64,000 bases of DNA from Puniceibacterium sp. IMCC21224 (lineage in GTDB: Bacteria > Pseudomonadota > Alphaproteobacteria > Rhodobacterales > Rhodobacteraceae), in contig NZ_LDPY01000001.1 in the NCBI RefSeq assembly GCF_001038505.1, positions 3,038,001-3,102,000 of the forward strand, written 5' to 3'. A program made the position numbers and the translations under genes. Positions 1 through 8,440 of this stretch are shown here, piece after piece (positions within the stretch are counted from its first letter, which is position 1; each line of letters starts with the position of its first letter). Under the pieces are notes generated by a model that was not told where the DNA came from, searched no databases, and saw only the letters and a program-made list of their open reading frames with translations.

Positions 1-308
1 GCACGGGCGGTGTCGGACATGATGATTTCGGGCGTACCATAGGCGCTCGCCCCCAGTACCCGGACGGCATGGTAATGAGTCAGGACAAGATGACTGATGG
101 GTTTGTCCGTGACCTCGCGCACCTTTTCAATGACCATACGGGCCAGGCGCGGGGTGGCTTGCGCCTCGACGATCATCACAGATTCATCCCCGATGATCAC
201 CCCGGTGTTGGGATCACCTTCGGCGGTAAAGGCATAGAGGCCATCGCCAATTTCGGTAAAGGATATGGTCTTTTCGTCTAGGTCGTTCTGGCTCGCAAAT
301 CCGCTCAT
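1..308 (-). CDS. MBL-fold metallo-hydrolase, N-terminal part (runs off left edge)
   Basis: Only the first ~102 residues are in the window; the gene continues past base 1. The reading starts MSGFASQND and has the beta-lactamase-fold pattern of a strand (GVIIGDESVMIVEAQ) followed by LTHYHAVRVLGA, the position of the family HxHxDH metal site. The first two His are present, but the Asp and third His are replaced by Val-Arg, so metal binding may differ from classical members. Its ATG overlaps the stop of the fumarylacetoacetate hydrolase gene by 4 bases (ATGA), so it is the third gene of the hmgA operon. The substrate is not known; a role in or beside tyrosine breakdown is inferred from position only. 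Confidence 0.8.
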   Translation of the reverse strand, partial: MSGFASQNDLDEKTISFTEIGDGLYAFTAEGDPNTGVIIGDESVMIVEAQATPRLARMVIEKVREVTDKPISHLVLTHYHAVRVLGASAYGTPEIIMSDTAR

Positions 309-1300
309 GTCTTGTCCTTGATATGTCTGACTGTCTGGCTGATAGCTCCAAAGATCGAGGCGCCGTTGTCATCCTCCATCCAGATTTTAACGTGGTCTCC
401 GGGGCGCAGAAATGGTGTTGTTGGCGCCCCCGTCAGGATCGTCTCGATCATGCGCTGTTCGGCAATGCAGGCGTAGCCCGCGCCGCCCTGTGCGACGGGT
501 TTTCCCGGACCACCGTCCAGTTTGTTCGACACGGTGCCGGACCCGACGATGGTGCCGGGGGCAAGGTTCCGGGTTCGGGCGGCATGGGCAATGAGTGTCG
601 GGAAATCAAAGGTCATGTCGGTGCCCGCATCGACCCGGCCAAAGGGTTCGCCGTTCAGGTCTATACGCAGAACGCCGTGCAACTTGGCCCCATCCCATCC
701 CGGCAGCGCGTCGGGCGTCACCGCGACAGGCGAAAAGCTGCACGCCGGTTTCGACTGCACGAATCCGAACCCCTTGGCCAATTCGCCGGGGATCAGGTTG
801 CGCAGTGACACATCGTTGCACAGCATAACAAAGCGGATCGCCTCGGCGGCCTGTTCGCGGCTTGCGCCCATGGGAACAAAGCCGGTGATCACCGCAATCT
901 CGCCCTCAAAATCGATGCCCCAGTCGGGATCGCCGACAATGTCGTCGGTCGGGGCCAGAAAACTGTCCGACCCACCCTGATACATCAGCGGGTCGTGCCA
1001 AAAGCTGTCGGGCATCTGCGCGCCACGTGCCTGGCGGACCAGTTCGACATGGTTCACATAGGCCGACCCATCGAGGAACTGGTACGCGCGTGGTAGGGGG
1101 CTGTGAACTCCGGAATCGGGGAATGACAGGGAATGATTGCGCGTCACATTGCCGAACCCCTTGTCCAGCCACTCTTGCAAACTCTGCGCGGCCATCCCTT
1201 CTATCCCGGTCAGATCGTCAGAAACAACGACAAGCTGACCATCGGGGGTGCCGGTATTGGACACCCGATCCACTGGTATTCTAAGCGTCGCAATCTTCAT
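305..1300 (-). CDS. Fumarylacetoacetate hydrolase family protein
   Basis: 331 residues. The C-terminal two thirds carry the FAH fold: an acidic metal-site segment ([12 protein letters not shown], ~130-140), the [12 protein letters not shown] segment and [15 protein letters not shown]. In this pathway the enzyme splits fumarylacetoacetate to fumarate and acetoacetate, the last step of tyrosine/homogentisate breakdown. Its start overlaps the hmgA stop by 4 bases and its stop overlaps the next gene by 4 bases, so translation is probably coupled. It is shorter than animal FAH (~420 residues) and matches the bacterial ~330-residue type, so fumarylpyruvate or acylpyruvate hydrolase activity cannot be excluded; the hmgA partner favours fumarylacetoacetate. 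Confidence 0.9.
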   Translation of the reverse strand: MKIATLRIPVDRVSNTGTPDGQLVVVSDDLTGIEGMAAQSLQEWLDKGFGNVTRNHSLSFPDSGVHSPLPRAYQFLDGSAYVNHVELVRQARGAQMPDSFWHDPLMYQGGSDSFLAPTDDIVGDPDWGIDFEGEIAVITGFVPMGASREQAAEAIRFVMLCNDVSLRNLIPGELAKGFGFVQSKPACSFSPVAVTPDALPGWDGAKLHGVLRIDLNGEPFGRVDAGTDMTFDFPTLIAHAARTRNLAPGTIVGSGTVSNKLDGGPGKPVAQGGAGYACIAEQRMIETILTGAPTTPFLRPGDHVKIWMEDDNGASIFGAISQTVRHIKDKT

Positions 1301-2658
1301 TTTCCCTCCGGCGTGCCGTCAAACTTTTTTTCCAGCGAGGTCCAGCAATCAATGTAATCGTCCTGCAACGGTGCCTCTTTAGCAGCGAATCTGGTCAGGT
1401 GCTGGGGAAACCGTGTCTCGAACATAAAGGACATGGTATTGTCCAGCTTGTGCGGCTTCAGATCGGCGGCACTGGCAGCTTCAAACGCTTCTCGGTCAGG
1501 GCCATGCGGTAGCATCATATTGTGCAGTGACATCCCACCGGGGGCAAAGCCGTTGGGTTTGGCATCATACTGGCCGTAGATGTTGCCCATCAGTTCGGAC
1601 ATGACGTTCTTGTGGTACCACGGCGGGCGAAAGGTATCCTCGGCGACGCCCCAGCGTTCGCGAAACAGCACAAAGTCGATGTTGGCGGTGCCTTCGACGC
1701 CAGAGGGCGCGGTCAGCACGGTAAAGATCGACGGATCGGGATGATCAAACAGCACCGCGCCGACCGGGCAATAGGTGCTCAGGTCGTATTTGACCGGCGC
1801 GTAATTGCCATGCCAGGCCACCACATCCAGGGGGCTTTGGCCGATCCGCGTCTCGTGAAATTGGCCCTGCCATTTGATGGTGACGGTTGAGGGTGTCTCG
1901 CGATCCTCGAACGCTGCCACGGGCGTCTTGAAGTCCCGGCGATTGGCCATGCAGTTTGCGCCGATCGGGCCACGCCCCGGCAGGTCGAACTTTTGCCCGT
2001 AATTTTCGCAGACAAAACCGCGCGCAGGCCCATCCAGCAGTTCAACCCGGTAGACAAGCCCGCGCGGCAGGATCGCGATCTCTTGCGGGGCAAGGTCGAT
2101 AACCCCCAGTTCGGTGCAGAACCGTAACCTGCCCTCTTGCGGCACCACCAGCATTTCGCTGTCGGCCGAATAGAAATAGGCATCCTCCATTGACCGGGTG
2201 ACAAGATAGATGTGACTGGCCATGCCGGTCTGCGTGTAGACATCCCCCGCCGTTGTCATCGTCCGCATCCCGGTGATCCAGGTCAAAGCAGCATCGGAAT
2301 GCGGCACCGGATCCCAGCGATATTGCCCGAGCGAGGTCACGTCAGGATCGACATGTGGCGCGGATTTCCAATACGGCATGTCAATCCTGGCAAAGCGCCC
2401 AGTGTGTTTGACCGAGGGACGGATGCGGTAACACCACGTGCGTTCGTTCTGATGGCTGGGCGCGGTAAAGGCAGTACCGCTAAGCTGTTCACCATATAGG
2501 CCGTAGGCACAGCGTTGCGGGCTGTTTCGTCCCTGCGGCAGCGCGCCCGGCAGCGCCTCGGTTTCGAAATCATTGCCAAAACCGGGCATGTAGCCCGACT
2601 GCAACAGGGGCCCGTCGGCAGACTGGTTCAGGCCGGAAATCTTGGTCGGATCGGTCAT
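1297..2658 (-). CDS. hmgA: Homogentisate 1,2-dioxygenase
   Basis: 453 residues, the usual length. It opens the ring of homogentisate to maleylacetoacetate with Fe(II) and O2. The iron ligands are visible with the family spacing: His349 and Glu355 (WYHKNVMSE) and His385 (MMLPHGPD). The N-terminus contains the conserved [20 protein letters not shown] region. It is first of a three-gene operon with the fumarylacetoacetate hydrolase and the MBL-fold gene. No separate maleylacetoacetate isomerase gene is visible here. An imperfect inverted repeat, TTGGTT-N8-AACTAA (2695-2714), lies upstream and could be an operator; that is a guess. Confidence 0.97.
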   Translation of the reverse strand: MTDPTKISGLNQSADGPLLQSGYMPGFGNDFETEALPGALPQGRNSPQRCAYGLYGEQLSGTAFTAPSHQNERTWCYRIRPSVKHTGRFARIDMPYWKSAPHVDPDVTSLGQYRWDPVPHSDAALTWITGMRTMTTAGDVYTQTGMASHIYLVTRSMEDAYFYSADSEMLVVPQEGRLRFCTELGVIDLAPQEIAILPRGLVYRVELLDGPARGFVCENYGQKFDLPGRGPIGANCMANRRDFKTPVAAFEDRETPSTVTIKWQGQFHETRIGQSPLDVVAWHGNYAPVKYDLSTYCPVGAVLFDHPDPSIFTVLTAPSGVEGTANIDFVLFRERWGVAEDTFRPPWYHKNVMSELMGNIYGQYDAKPNGFAPGGMSLHNMMLPHGPDREAFEAASAADLKPHKLDNTMSFMFETRFPQHLTRFAAKEAPLQDDYIDCWTSLEKKFDGTPEGK

Positions 2659-2771
2659 GGCGGCTCCCCCTCTGGATCGTCTACCTGCGTGCTATTGGTT
2701 GATTTTGTAACTAACAACATCAAAAATGCAGTGCCGGGGGGCGTCTGCGCCGGCATCGCCGACAGGTCGGA

Positions 2772-3581
2772 TCAGGCCTTGCGCGCCCGACCCGCGCTGC
2801 GCCGCTTATCCGCGCTCTGCGCCTTTCCCGGCATCCAGCCCAACGTCGCATCGGTCGGGCCACCGGGTTTATATTCCGCGCCCAGAGGGCGGTCATAGCC
2901 AAGCTCGTCCAGCAGCGCAAAAATATGAGGGTAATGCACCTCACCATGATCCGGCGCGGCCCGGTCGGGAACCGACGCAAACTGGACATGGCCGATGACG
3001 CGCATAAGATCCCGCAGGCGATGGCTCAGATCCCCTTCCATCAACTGCACATGATAGCAGTCGAACATCAGCGCCAGATTGGTAGCCCCAACTTCAACAA
3101 TCAGGTCCAGCGCCTGATCGGTTGTGCGCAGGAAATATCCCGGTGCGTCATAACGGTTCAGCGGTTCTATCAGGATAGTGATGCCATGCGGCGCGGCGGC
3201 GTCGCAGGCATAGCGCAGGTTGGTGACAAAGGTGTTGTGGGCGTCCGCCCCCTCGGCAAAACCGGCCATGACGTGAACGCTGGCAGTGTCAGTCGCGACA
3301 GCATACGCGATGGCTTCGTCGATGGCGGCACGGGCTTCGTCGACGCGGTCCGGCAGTGCCGACAGGCCATTGTCACCTGCCCCGGTATCGCCGCGCCGTG
3401 TGTTCAGCCCCAGCATCGGCAGACCGGTTTCATGCAGCACGGCGGCAAGCGTCAGGGCCGACACGTCATAAGGCCAGTGGCATTCGACAGCGTCAAAACC
3501 AGCAGCCTTGGCCGCGCGGATGGCGGCGGGCAGAGACAATTCAGTCCACAGAAAGCCAAGATTGGCGGAAAATGTCGCCAT
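2772..3581 (-). CDS. hyi: Hydroxypyruvate isomerase family protein
   Basis: 269 residues with the xylose-isomerase-like TIM barrel. Visible signatures: N-terminal SANLGFLWTELSL, the catalytic acid segment ILIEPLNRYD (~147-156), MFDCYH, and GAEYKPGG near the C-terminus. The family interconverts hydroxypyruvate and tartronate semialdehyde, although many members act on other 2-keto sugars (OtnI type). The last ~15 residues are basic (KRRSAGRARKA), longer than usual. It is separated from hmgA by 113 bases on the same strand, so it may be transcribed separately. Confidence 0.85.
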   Translation of the reverse strand: MATFSANLGFLWTELSLPAAIRAAKAAGFDAVECHWPYDVSALTLAAVLHETGLPMLGLNTRRGDTGAGDNGLSALPDRVDEARAAIDEAIAYAVATDTASVHVMAGFAEGADAHNTFVTNLRYACDAAAPHGITILIEPLNRYDAPGYFLRTTDQALDLIVEVGATNLALMFDCYHVQLMEGDLSHRLRDLMRVIGHVQFASVPDRAAPDHGEVHYPHIFALLDELGYDRPLGAEYKPGGPTDATLGWMPGKAQSADKRRSAGRARKA

Positions 3582-3877
3582 GGTGGCGTCCCCTCCTCAG
3601 GATGTCGCGTTGGCGGTATGGCGGCACACTGCGCAGGCCAGTGCGCCGGGTCAAGCAGTCTGTCCCAGGTTCTGCAACGACAACGAAATTCGGCACACCG
3701 GAGGCAAAGCCCCGCCTCCATCAGAGGACCGCCCCGCCGCCCAAAGCTTTGCCAATCGCCCTAAAAGCAGGCAATCATCCCAGTCCGACGCCCACCCCGC
3801 AGGCGCATTCTGTAACCACGCCACCACCTGGCGCAGGGTCACTTTACATTCTCCCGAAATGCATCGCGGGTAGCGGC

Positions 3878-4462
3878 ATGACCGCACCACTCTCCATCGT
3901 CATCATCGAACAAGAGCCCGAACGGGCCCAGATGATCATCGACACCATGCGTCAGGTTGATGACTACACGCTTCACGTCATTTCGGACTTTCGTGCCCTG
4001 CGGCAAAAGATTGCCGCGTTTAATCCCGACGTGGTGCTGGTCGACATTTCCAGCCCAAGCCGCGATATCCTTGAAGAACTGACCCTGGCATCAAGCCCGC
4101 TGGAACGTCCTGTGGCCATGTTCGTCGACCAGTCCGATAGTTCATTGACGCGGCAGGCGGTCGAGGCGGGCGTATCGGCCTATGTGGTGGACGGGCTGCG
4201 GTCCGGCCGGATCCGCCCGGTGCTGGATGCGGCGATTGCGCGGTTCCATATGTTCCAGCGGATGCGCACCGAATTGGAAGCCACCAAACAGGCGCTGGAA
4301 GAGCGCAAGATCATCGACCGTGCCAAGGGCATTCTGATGCGCAGCCGCAATATCGGCGAGGACGATGCCTATGCCCTGCTGCGCAAGACCGCCATGGACA
4401 AGGGGCGGCGGTTGTCCGAAGTGGCGGAATCTCTGGTGACGGCGGCAGAGCTGCTGTCATGA
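3878..4462 (+). CDS. nasT: NasT, ANTAR-domain nitrate antitermination regulator
   Basis: 194 residues from the ATG at 3878; the open frame continues upstream, but the conserved protein begins MTAPLSIVIIEQEPERA. An N-terminal receiver-like domain (DVVLVDISSP) is followed by a coiled helix and a C-terminal ANTAR RNA-binding domain (IIDRAKGILMRSRNIGEDD..., ~145-190). In studied NasST pairs, NasS holds NasT when nitrate is absent; freed NasT binds paired hexaloop hairpins in the nitrate operon leader and prevents termination. A matching leader lies at 5791-5845. It overlaps nasS by 4 bases (ATGA). Confidence 0.93.
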   Translation: MTAPLSIVIIEQEPERAQMIIDTMRQVDDYTLHVISDFRALRQKIAAFNPDVVLVDISSPSRDILEELTLASSPLERPVAMFVDQSDSSLTRQAVEAGVSAYVVDGLRSGRIRPVLDAAIARFHMFQRMRTELEATKQALEERKIIDRAKGILMRSRNIGEDDAYALLRKTAMDKGRRLSEVAESLVTAAELLS

Positions 4463-5634
4463 GCACAATCGAGATCAACGCAGGCTTCATTCCCCTTGTG
4501 GACGCCGCACCTCTGATTATCGCGCGCGAGATGGGATTTGCCGAGGAAGAGGGCCTGTCGCTGATCCTGCACTCAGCTCCAAGCTGGTCGACCCTGCGCG
4601 ACCGGCTGGTGGTGGGACAAATCCAAGCTGCACATATGCTGGCGCCAGTGCCCGTGGCCATGGCGTTGGGGCTGGGCGGCATCGCTGACCGGATCGACGT
4701 GCTTCAGGTAACATCGGTCAACGGCTCGGTGGTGGGGGTATCGACCGCGGTCGCCCAAGAGCTGCGCGCCAAAGCCAATATGCCGGGATTCTTGGATGCC
4801 CGCGCGGCGGGTCAGGCGCTGATCTCGCTTGGTCGGCCATTGCGCATCGGCGTGCCATTTCCGTTCTCGATGCACGCGGAGCTGCTCTATTACTGGCTGG
4901 GCGCTTTGGGGCTATCAGTCCCACAATCGCTGGACGTGCGCACGGTTCCGCCCCAGTTGATGGCCGACGCCATATCCGCGGATGAGATTGACGCCTTTTG
5001 CGTCGGTGAGCCGTGGGGCTCGATCGCGGTTGAGAACGGCGTGGGCGAACTGCTGCTGCCAACCTGCACTATCCGGTCATCCGCACCCGAAAAGGTGCTG
5101 GCCATGCGCCACGACTACGCACAGACACAACCGGACGAGACCGGACGCCTGATGCGTGCAGTCTGGCGCGCCTGCCGCTGGCTGGCCCAACCCGCGAACC
5201 GCATCACCACCGCCGAAATCCTGCAACGCCCCGCCTATCTGGGTGTGCCGAGCGAAATCATCGACCGCGCGCTGAGCGGTCAACTGGTCACCACCAGCAA
5301 TGGCCATGAACAACGCGTCGACGGGTTTCTGGAATTCTTTGCCGGTGCCGCCACATTTCCGTGGAAGTCGCAGGGCGCGTGGATTGCCGCGCAACTGGCT
5401 GCCCGTGTCGGGCTGGACCGTGATACCGCAATGACTGCGGCCAAGGCGATTTTCCGAACCGACCTTTACCGCGATCACCTTGCCTCGACCACGGCCGAAA
5501 TGCCGGGTGCAAGCGAGAAACTCGAAGGCGCGCTGAGCGTGCCAACCGCCGTTGCCTCAGAATCAGGTCAGCTGACGCTGGCCCCGGATCGGTTCTTTGA
5601 CGGGCGCATTTTTGACCCTTCCGCAAAAAACTGA
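4459..5634 (+). CDS. nasS: NasS, cytoplasmic nitrate/nitrite sensor (NrtA-like)
   Basis: 391 residues, homologous to the periplasmic nitrate-binding NrtA/CmpA family but starting directly with the mature fold (INAGFIPLVDAAPLIIAREMG) and lacking a signal peptide. That fits a cytoplasmic sensor rather than a transporter subunit. Shared family segments with nrtA at 5887 include the HMLA motif (~55-60) and FCVGEPWGSIAVENGVG (~175-190). It binds nitrate or nitrite and sequesters NasT when ligand is absent. Translationally coupled to nasT. Confidence 0.92.
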   Translation: MSTIEINAGFIPLVDAAPLIIAREMGFAEEEGLSLILHSAPSWSTLRDRLVVGQIQAAHMLAPVPVAMALGLGGIADRIDVLQVTSVNGSVVGVSTAVAQELRAKANMPGFLDARAAGQALISLGRPLRIGVPFPFSMHAELLYYWLGALGLSVPQSLDVRTVPPQLMADAISADEIDAFCVGEPWGSIAVENGVGELLLPTCTIRSSAPEKVLAMRHDYAQTQPDETGRLMRAVWRACRWLAQPANRITTAEILQRPAYLGVPSEIIDRALSGQLVTTSNGHEQRVDGFLEFFAGAATFPWKSQGAWIAAQLAARVGLDRDTAMTAAKAIFRTDLYRDHLASTTAEMPGASEKLEGALSVPTAVASESGQLTLAPDRFFDGRIFDPSAKN

Positions 5635-5790
5635 CTGCAAAACAGGCATCGCCTGACAAACAATGCTGCAGAGCAGCATGAATTTTTAGCAGAAACGTCT
5701 TTTCCTTTGATTGAATGAATGTGTCGAGCGATGAAGGTTGCAGGGAACGCAATGGCGCGTCTCCTACCGAATTTCCCCAGATGGGTCTCT

Positions 5791-5845
5791 GAGCAACGCC
5801 GCTCGACTTCCGCGATGATACGCGGACAGTCAGCGGCGTTTTTTT
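5791..5845 (+). promoter_or_regulatory. NasT-responsive leader: hexaloop hairpin overlapping an intrinsic terminator
   Basis: Ahead of nrtA, 5791-5804 can form GAGC-[AACGCC]-GCTC, a hairpin with a six-base loop having A at position 1 and G at position 4, the rule for ANTAR-target hairpins. The same bases AACGCCGCT (5795-5803) are the 5' arm of a perfect 9-bp terminator stem with AGCGGCGTT (5832-5840), followed by a T tract (to 5845). The two structures are mutually exclusive: NasT holding the hexaloop hairpin would block termination. The inner part of the terminator is a second stem (5809-5814 with 5821-5826). The partner P1 hairpin is less clear; TTGC-AGGGAAC-GCAA around 5738-5752 is the best candidate, with a seven-base loop. 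Confidence 0.8.
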
Positions 5846-5886
5846 GTGTTTTTTGCCCAGTTTCGGGCGCCAAAAAGGACGGACGA

Positions 5887-7254
5887 ATGAAGAACCTCTA
5901 TGCTGCCATCGCCTCGACCACAATGCTGGTAAGCCCGGCCATGGCCCAGATGCTGGACTTGGAAAAAGACGAGCTGACGTTCGGCTTTATCAAGCTGACG
6001 GACATGGCGCCGCTCGCCGTGGCGTACGAACAGGGCTTTTTCCTCGATGAGGGGCTATTTGTGACGCTTGAGGCACAGGCCAACTGGAAGGTGCTGCTGG
6101 ATGGCGTGATCGACGGCACATTGGACGGCGCGCACATGCTGGCGGGTCAGCCGCTGGCCGCCACCATCGGGTACGGGACCGAGGCGCATATCATCACCCC
6201 CTTTTCGATGGACCTGAACGGCAACGGCATCACTGTGTCGAACGAGGTCTGGGAGATGATGAAACCCAACATCCCGACAATGGACGATGGTCGCCCGCAG
6301 CACCCGATTTCCGCCGCGGCCCTGGTGCCGGTGATTGACCAGTTCCGGTCCGAGGGCAAGCCGTTCAACATGGGCATGGTGTTCCCGGTATCGACCCACA
6401 ATTACGAATTGCGCTACTGGCTGGCCGCGGGCGGGATCAATCCCGGCCTCTATTCCCCCGAAAACGTCACCGGCCAGATCGGTGGCGATGTTTACCTGTC
6501 CGTCACACCACCGCCGCAGATGCCATCGACGATGGAAGCGGGCACAATCAACGGCTATTGCGTTGGTGAGCCGTGGAACCAGCAGGCGGTGTTCAAGGGC
6601 ATCGGCGTGCCGGTGATCACCGACTATGAGTTGTGGAAGAACAACCCTGAAAAGGTGTTCGGCATCAACGCGAGTTTTGCGCAGGATTATCCCAATACCA
6701 CACTGGCCGTGACCAAGGCGCTGATCCGCGCCGCGATGTGGCTGGACGAAAACGACAACGCCAACCGCGAAGAGGCGGTCGAGATCCTGTCGCGCTCAGA
6801 ATATGTCGGTGCGGATGCCGAGGTGATCGCCAATTCGATGACCGGAACGTTTGAATATGAAAAGGGCGATGTGCGCGACGTCCCGGATTTCAACGTGTTC
6901 TTCCGCTACAACGCGACCTACCCGTTCTATTCTGACGCGGTCTGGTATCTGACGCAGATGCGCCGCTGGGGCCAGATCGCCGAGGCGCAGACCGACGCCT
7001 GGTACGATGAGACCGCGCGCAGCGTCTATCGCCCCGACATCTACCTTGAGGCCGCGCGCCTGCTGGTGGACGAAGATCTGGCCGCCGAGGCGGATTTCCC
7101 TTGGGACAGCGATGGCTACAAGGCACCGACCCCTGCGTCCGATATCATCGACGGTATCGCCTATGACGGCAAAACCCCCAACGCCTATCTGGAGAGCCTG
7201 CCGATCGGCCTGAAGGGTGCCCAGATCGTCGTCGGTGACGAGGTCCAGGGCTGA
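5887..7254 (+). CDS. nrtA: Nitrate ABC transporter, periplasmic substrate-binding protein
   Basis: 455 residues from the ATG at 5887, the start that gives a Sec signal peptide ([20 protein letters not shown], cleavage near residue 20). An upstream ATG in frame would run through the terminator hairpin and is rejected. The body is NrtA/CmpA family: [56 protein letters not shown]. It captures nitrate in the periplasm for NrtB/NrtCD. First gene of the operon behind the NasT-controlled leader. Confidence 0.95.
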   Translation: MKNLYAAIASTTMLVSPAMAQMLDLEKDELTFGFIKLTDMAPLAVAYEQGFFLDEGLFVTLEAQANWKVLLDGVIDGTLDGAHMLAGQPLAATIGYGTEAHIITPFSMDLNGNGITVSNEVWEMMKPNIPTMDDGRPQHPISAAALVPVIDQFRSEGKPFNMGMVFPVSTHNYELRYWLAAGGINPGLYSPENVTGQIGGDVYLSVTPPPQMPSTMEAGTINGYCVGEPWNQQAVFKGIGVPVITDYELWKNNPEKVFGINASFAQDYPNTTLAVTKALIRAAMWLDENDNANREEAVEILSRSEYVGADAEVIANSMTGTFEYEKGDVRDVPDFNVFFRYNATYPFYSDAVWYLTQMRRWGQIAEAQTDAWYDETARSVYRPDIYLEAARLLVDEDLAAEADFPWDSDGYKAPTPASDIIDGIAYDGKTPNAYLESLPIGLKGAQIVVGDEVQG

Positions 7255-7262
7255 TGCGCAAC

Positions 7263-7295
7263 GCCCCGGCACCTTCGTTTGAATGGTGCCGGGGC
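7263..7295 (+). other. Perfect 11-bp hairpin between nrtA and nrtB
   Basis: GCCCCGGCACC (7263-7273) pairs exactly with GGTGCCGGGGC (7285-7295) around an 11-base loop. There is no T tract, so it is not a standard terminator. Such hairpins downstream of binding-protein genes typically stabilise the upstream mRNA segment, giving more binding protein than permease; that function is inferred. Confidence 0.7.
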
Positions 7296-7366
7296 AGTGT
7301 CTGTCCCGATCCAGCTAATTTCCATTCGCAAGACCGAACCGCATCACTCTCCGAGGACACCCTGTC

Positions 7367-8440
7367 ATGACAACCATCGACCCTGACTTCGCAGACCGGG
7401 AAGCCCGCCGCGCCCGGCTATTCACCCGCATCAACAAGGCAGATCCTTGGTTTCAGGTGCTGGGACTGAGCTGGATGACTCCGGTTCTAAAGGCCGCCGC
7501 CGGTGACAATCCCCGCGCACAGGCCAAGGATATCTGGCGTCTGCTGGGTGTGCCGATGTTGGCCATCGCAATATTCCTGGTCGCCTGGGCCACGCTCGCA
7601 CCGACCGTGCAGACATCGCTGGGCGCGATTCCCGGCCCCGGTGCGGTCTGGACCGAAGCGGTAAAGCTGCACGAGGACGCACAGGCCAAGGGGGTCCGGG
7701 AGGCAAAGTTCTATGCGCAGATCGACAAGCGCAACGAAAAGATGATCGCCGCCGGTCGGCCCGAGGATGTAAAGGATATCGCCTATACCGGCGCGCCCAG
7801 CTACTACGACCAGATCTGGACTTCGATCAAGACCGTGTTCTTTGGCTTTCTGATCGCCAGCGCCATTGCCATTCCGCTAGGCATCATGGCTGGCCTGTCG
7901 GCCACTGCGAACGCCGCGCTGAACCCGCTGATCCAGATCTTCAAGCCCGTCAGTCCGCTGGCCTGGCTACCGATTGTGACAATGATCGTCTCGGCGGCTT
8001 ATGCCACCAATGACGGCATGTTCTCGAAATCCTTCCTCGTGTCCGCCATCACCGTCACGCTCTGCTCGCTCTGGCCGACGCTGATCAACACGTCACTTGG
8101 CGTGGCAAGCATCGACAAGGATCTGGTGAACGTCTCCAAGGTGCTGAAAATGAACACCTGGACCAAGATCACCAAGCTGGTGCTGCCCTCGGCGCTGCCA
8201 CTGATCTTTACCGGGCTGCGCCTGTCCCTTGGTGTGGGCTGGATGGTGCTGATTGCCGCCGAAATGCTGGCGCAGAACCCCGGCCTTGGCAAATTTGTCT
8301 GGGATGAATTCCAGAACGGATCGTCGCAATCACTGGCCAAGATCATGGTCGCCGTCTTCACCATCGGGATCATCGGCTTTGCGCTGGACCGGGTGATGTT
8401 CGCGCTGCAATCCGCCTTTACCTTTTCGGCAAACAGGTGA
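7367..8440 (+). CDS. nrtB: Nitrate ABC transporter permease
   Basis: 357 residues. Membrane segments are visible at ~60-80 (MLAIAIFLVAWATLA), ~155-180 (VFFGFLIASAIAIPLGIMAGL) and through the C-terminal half, with the binding-protein-dependent permease coupling loop around LPSALPLIFTGLRLSLGVGWMV. An extended, charged segment (~95-135) precedes the second membrane span. It forms the channel for nitrate entry. Its stop overlaps the GTG start of the ATPase gene. Confidence 0.94.
   Translation: MTTIDPDFADREARRARLFTRINKADPWFQVLGLSWMTPVLKAAAGDNPRAQAKDIWRLLGVPMLAIAIFLVAWATLAPTVQTSLGAIPGPGAVWTEAVKLHEDAQAKGVREAKFYAQIDKRNEKMIAAGRPEDVKDIAYTGAPSYYDQIWTSIKTVFFGFLIASAIAIPLGIMAGLSATANAALNPLIQIFKPVSPLAWLPIVTMIVSAAYATNDGMFSKSFLVSAITVTLCSLWPTLINTSLGVASIDKDLVNVSKVLKMNTWTKITKLVLPSALPLIFTGLRLSLGVGWMVLIAAEMLAQNPGLGKFVWDEFQNGSSQSLAKIMVAVFTIGIIGFALDRVMFALQSAFTFSANR

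Noticed and set aside
7263..7295. Hairpin between nrtA and nrtB as a terminator
   Set aside because: No T tract, and the downstream transporter genes must be transcribed.
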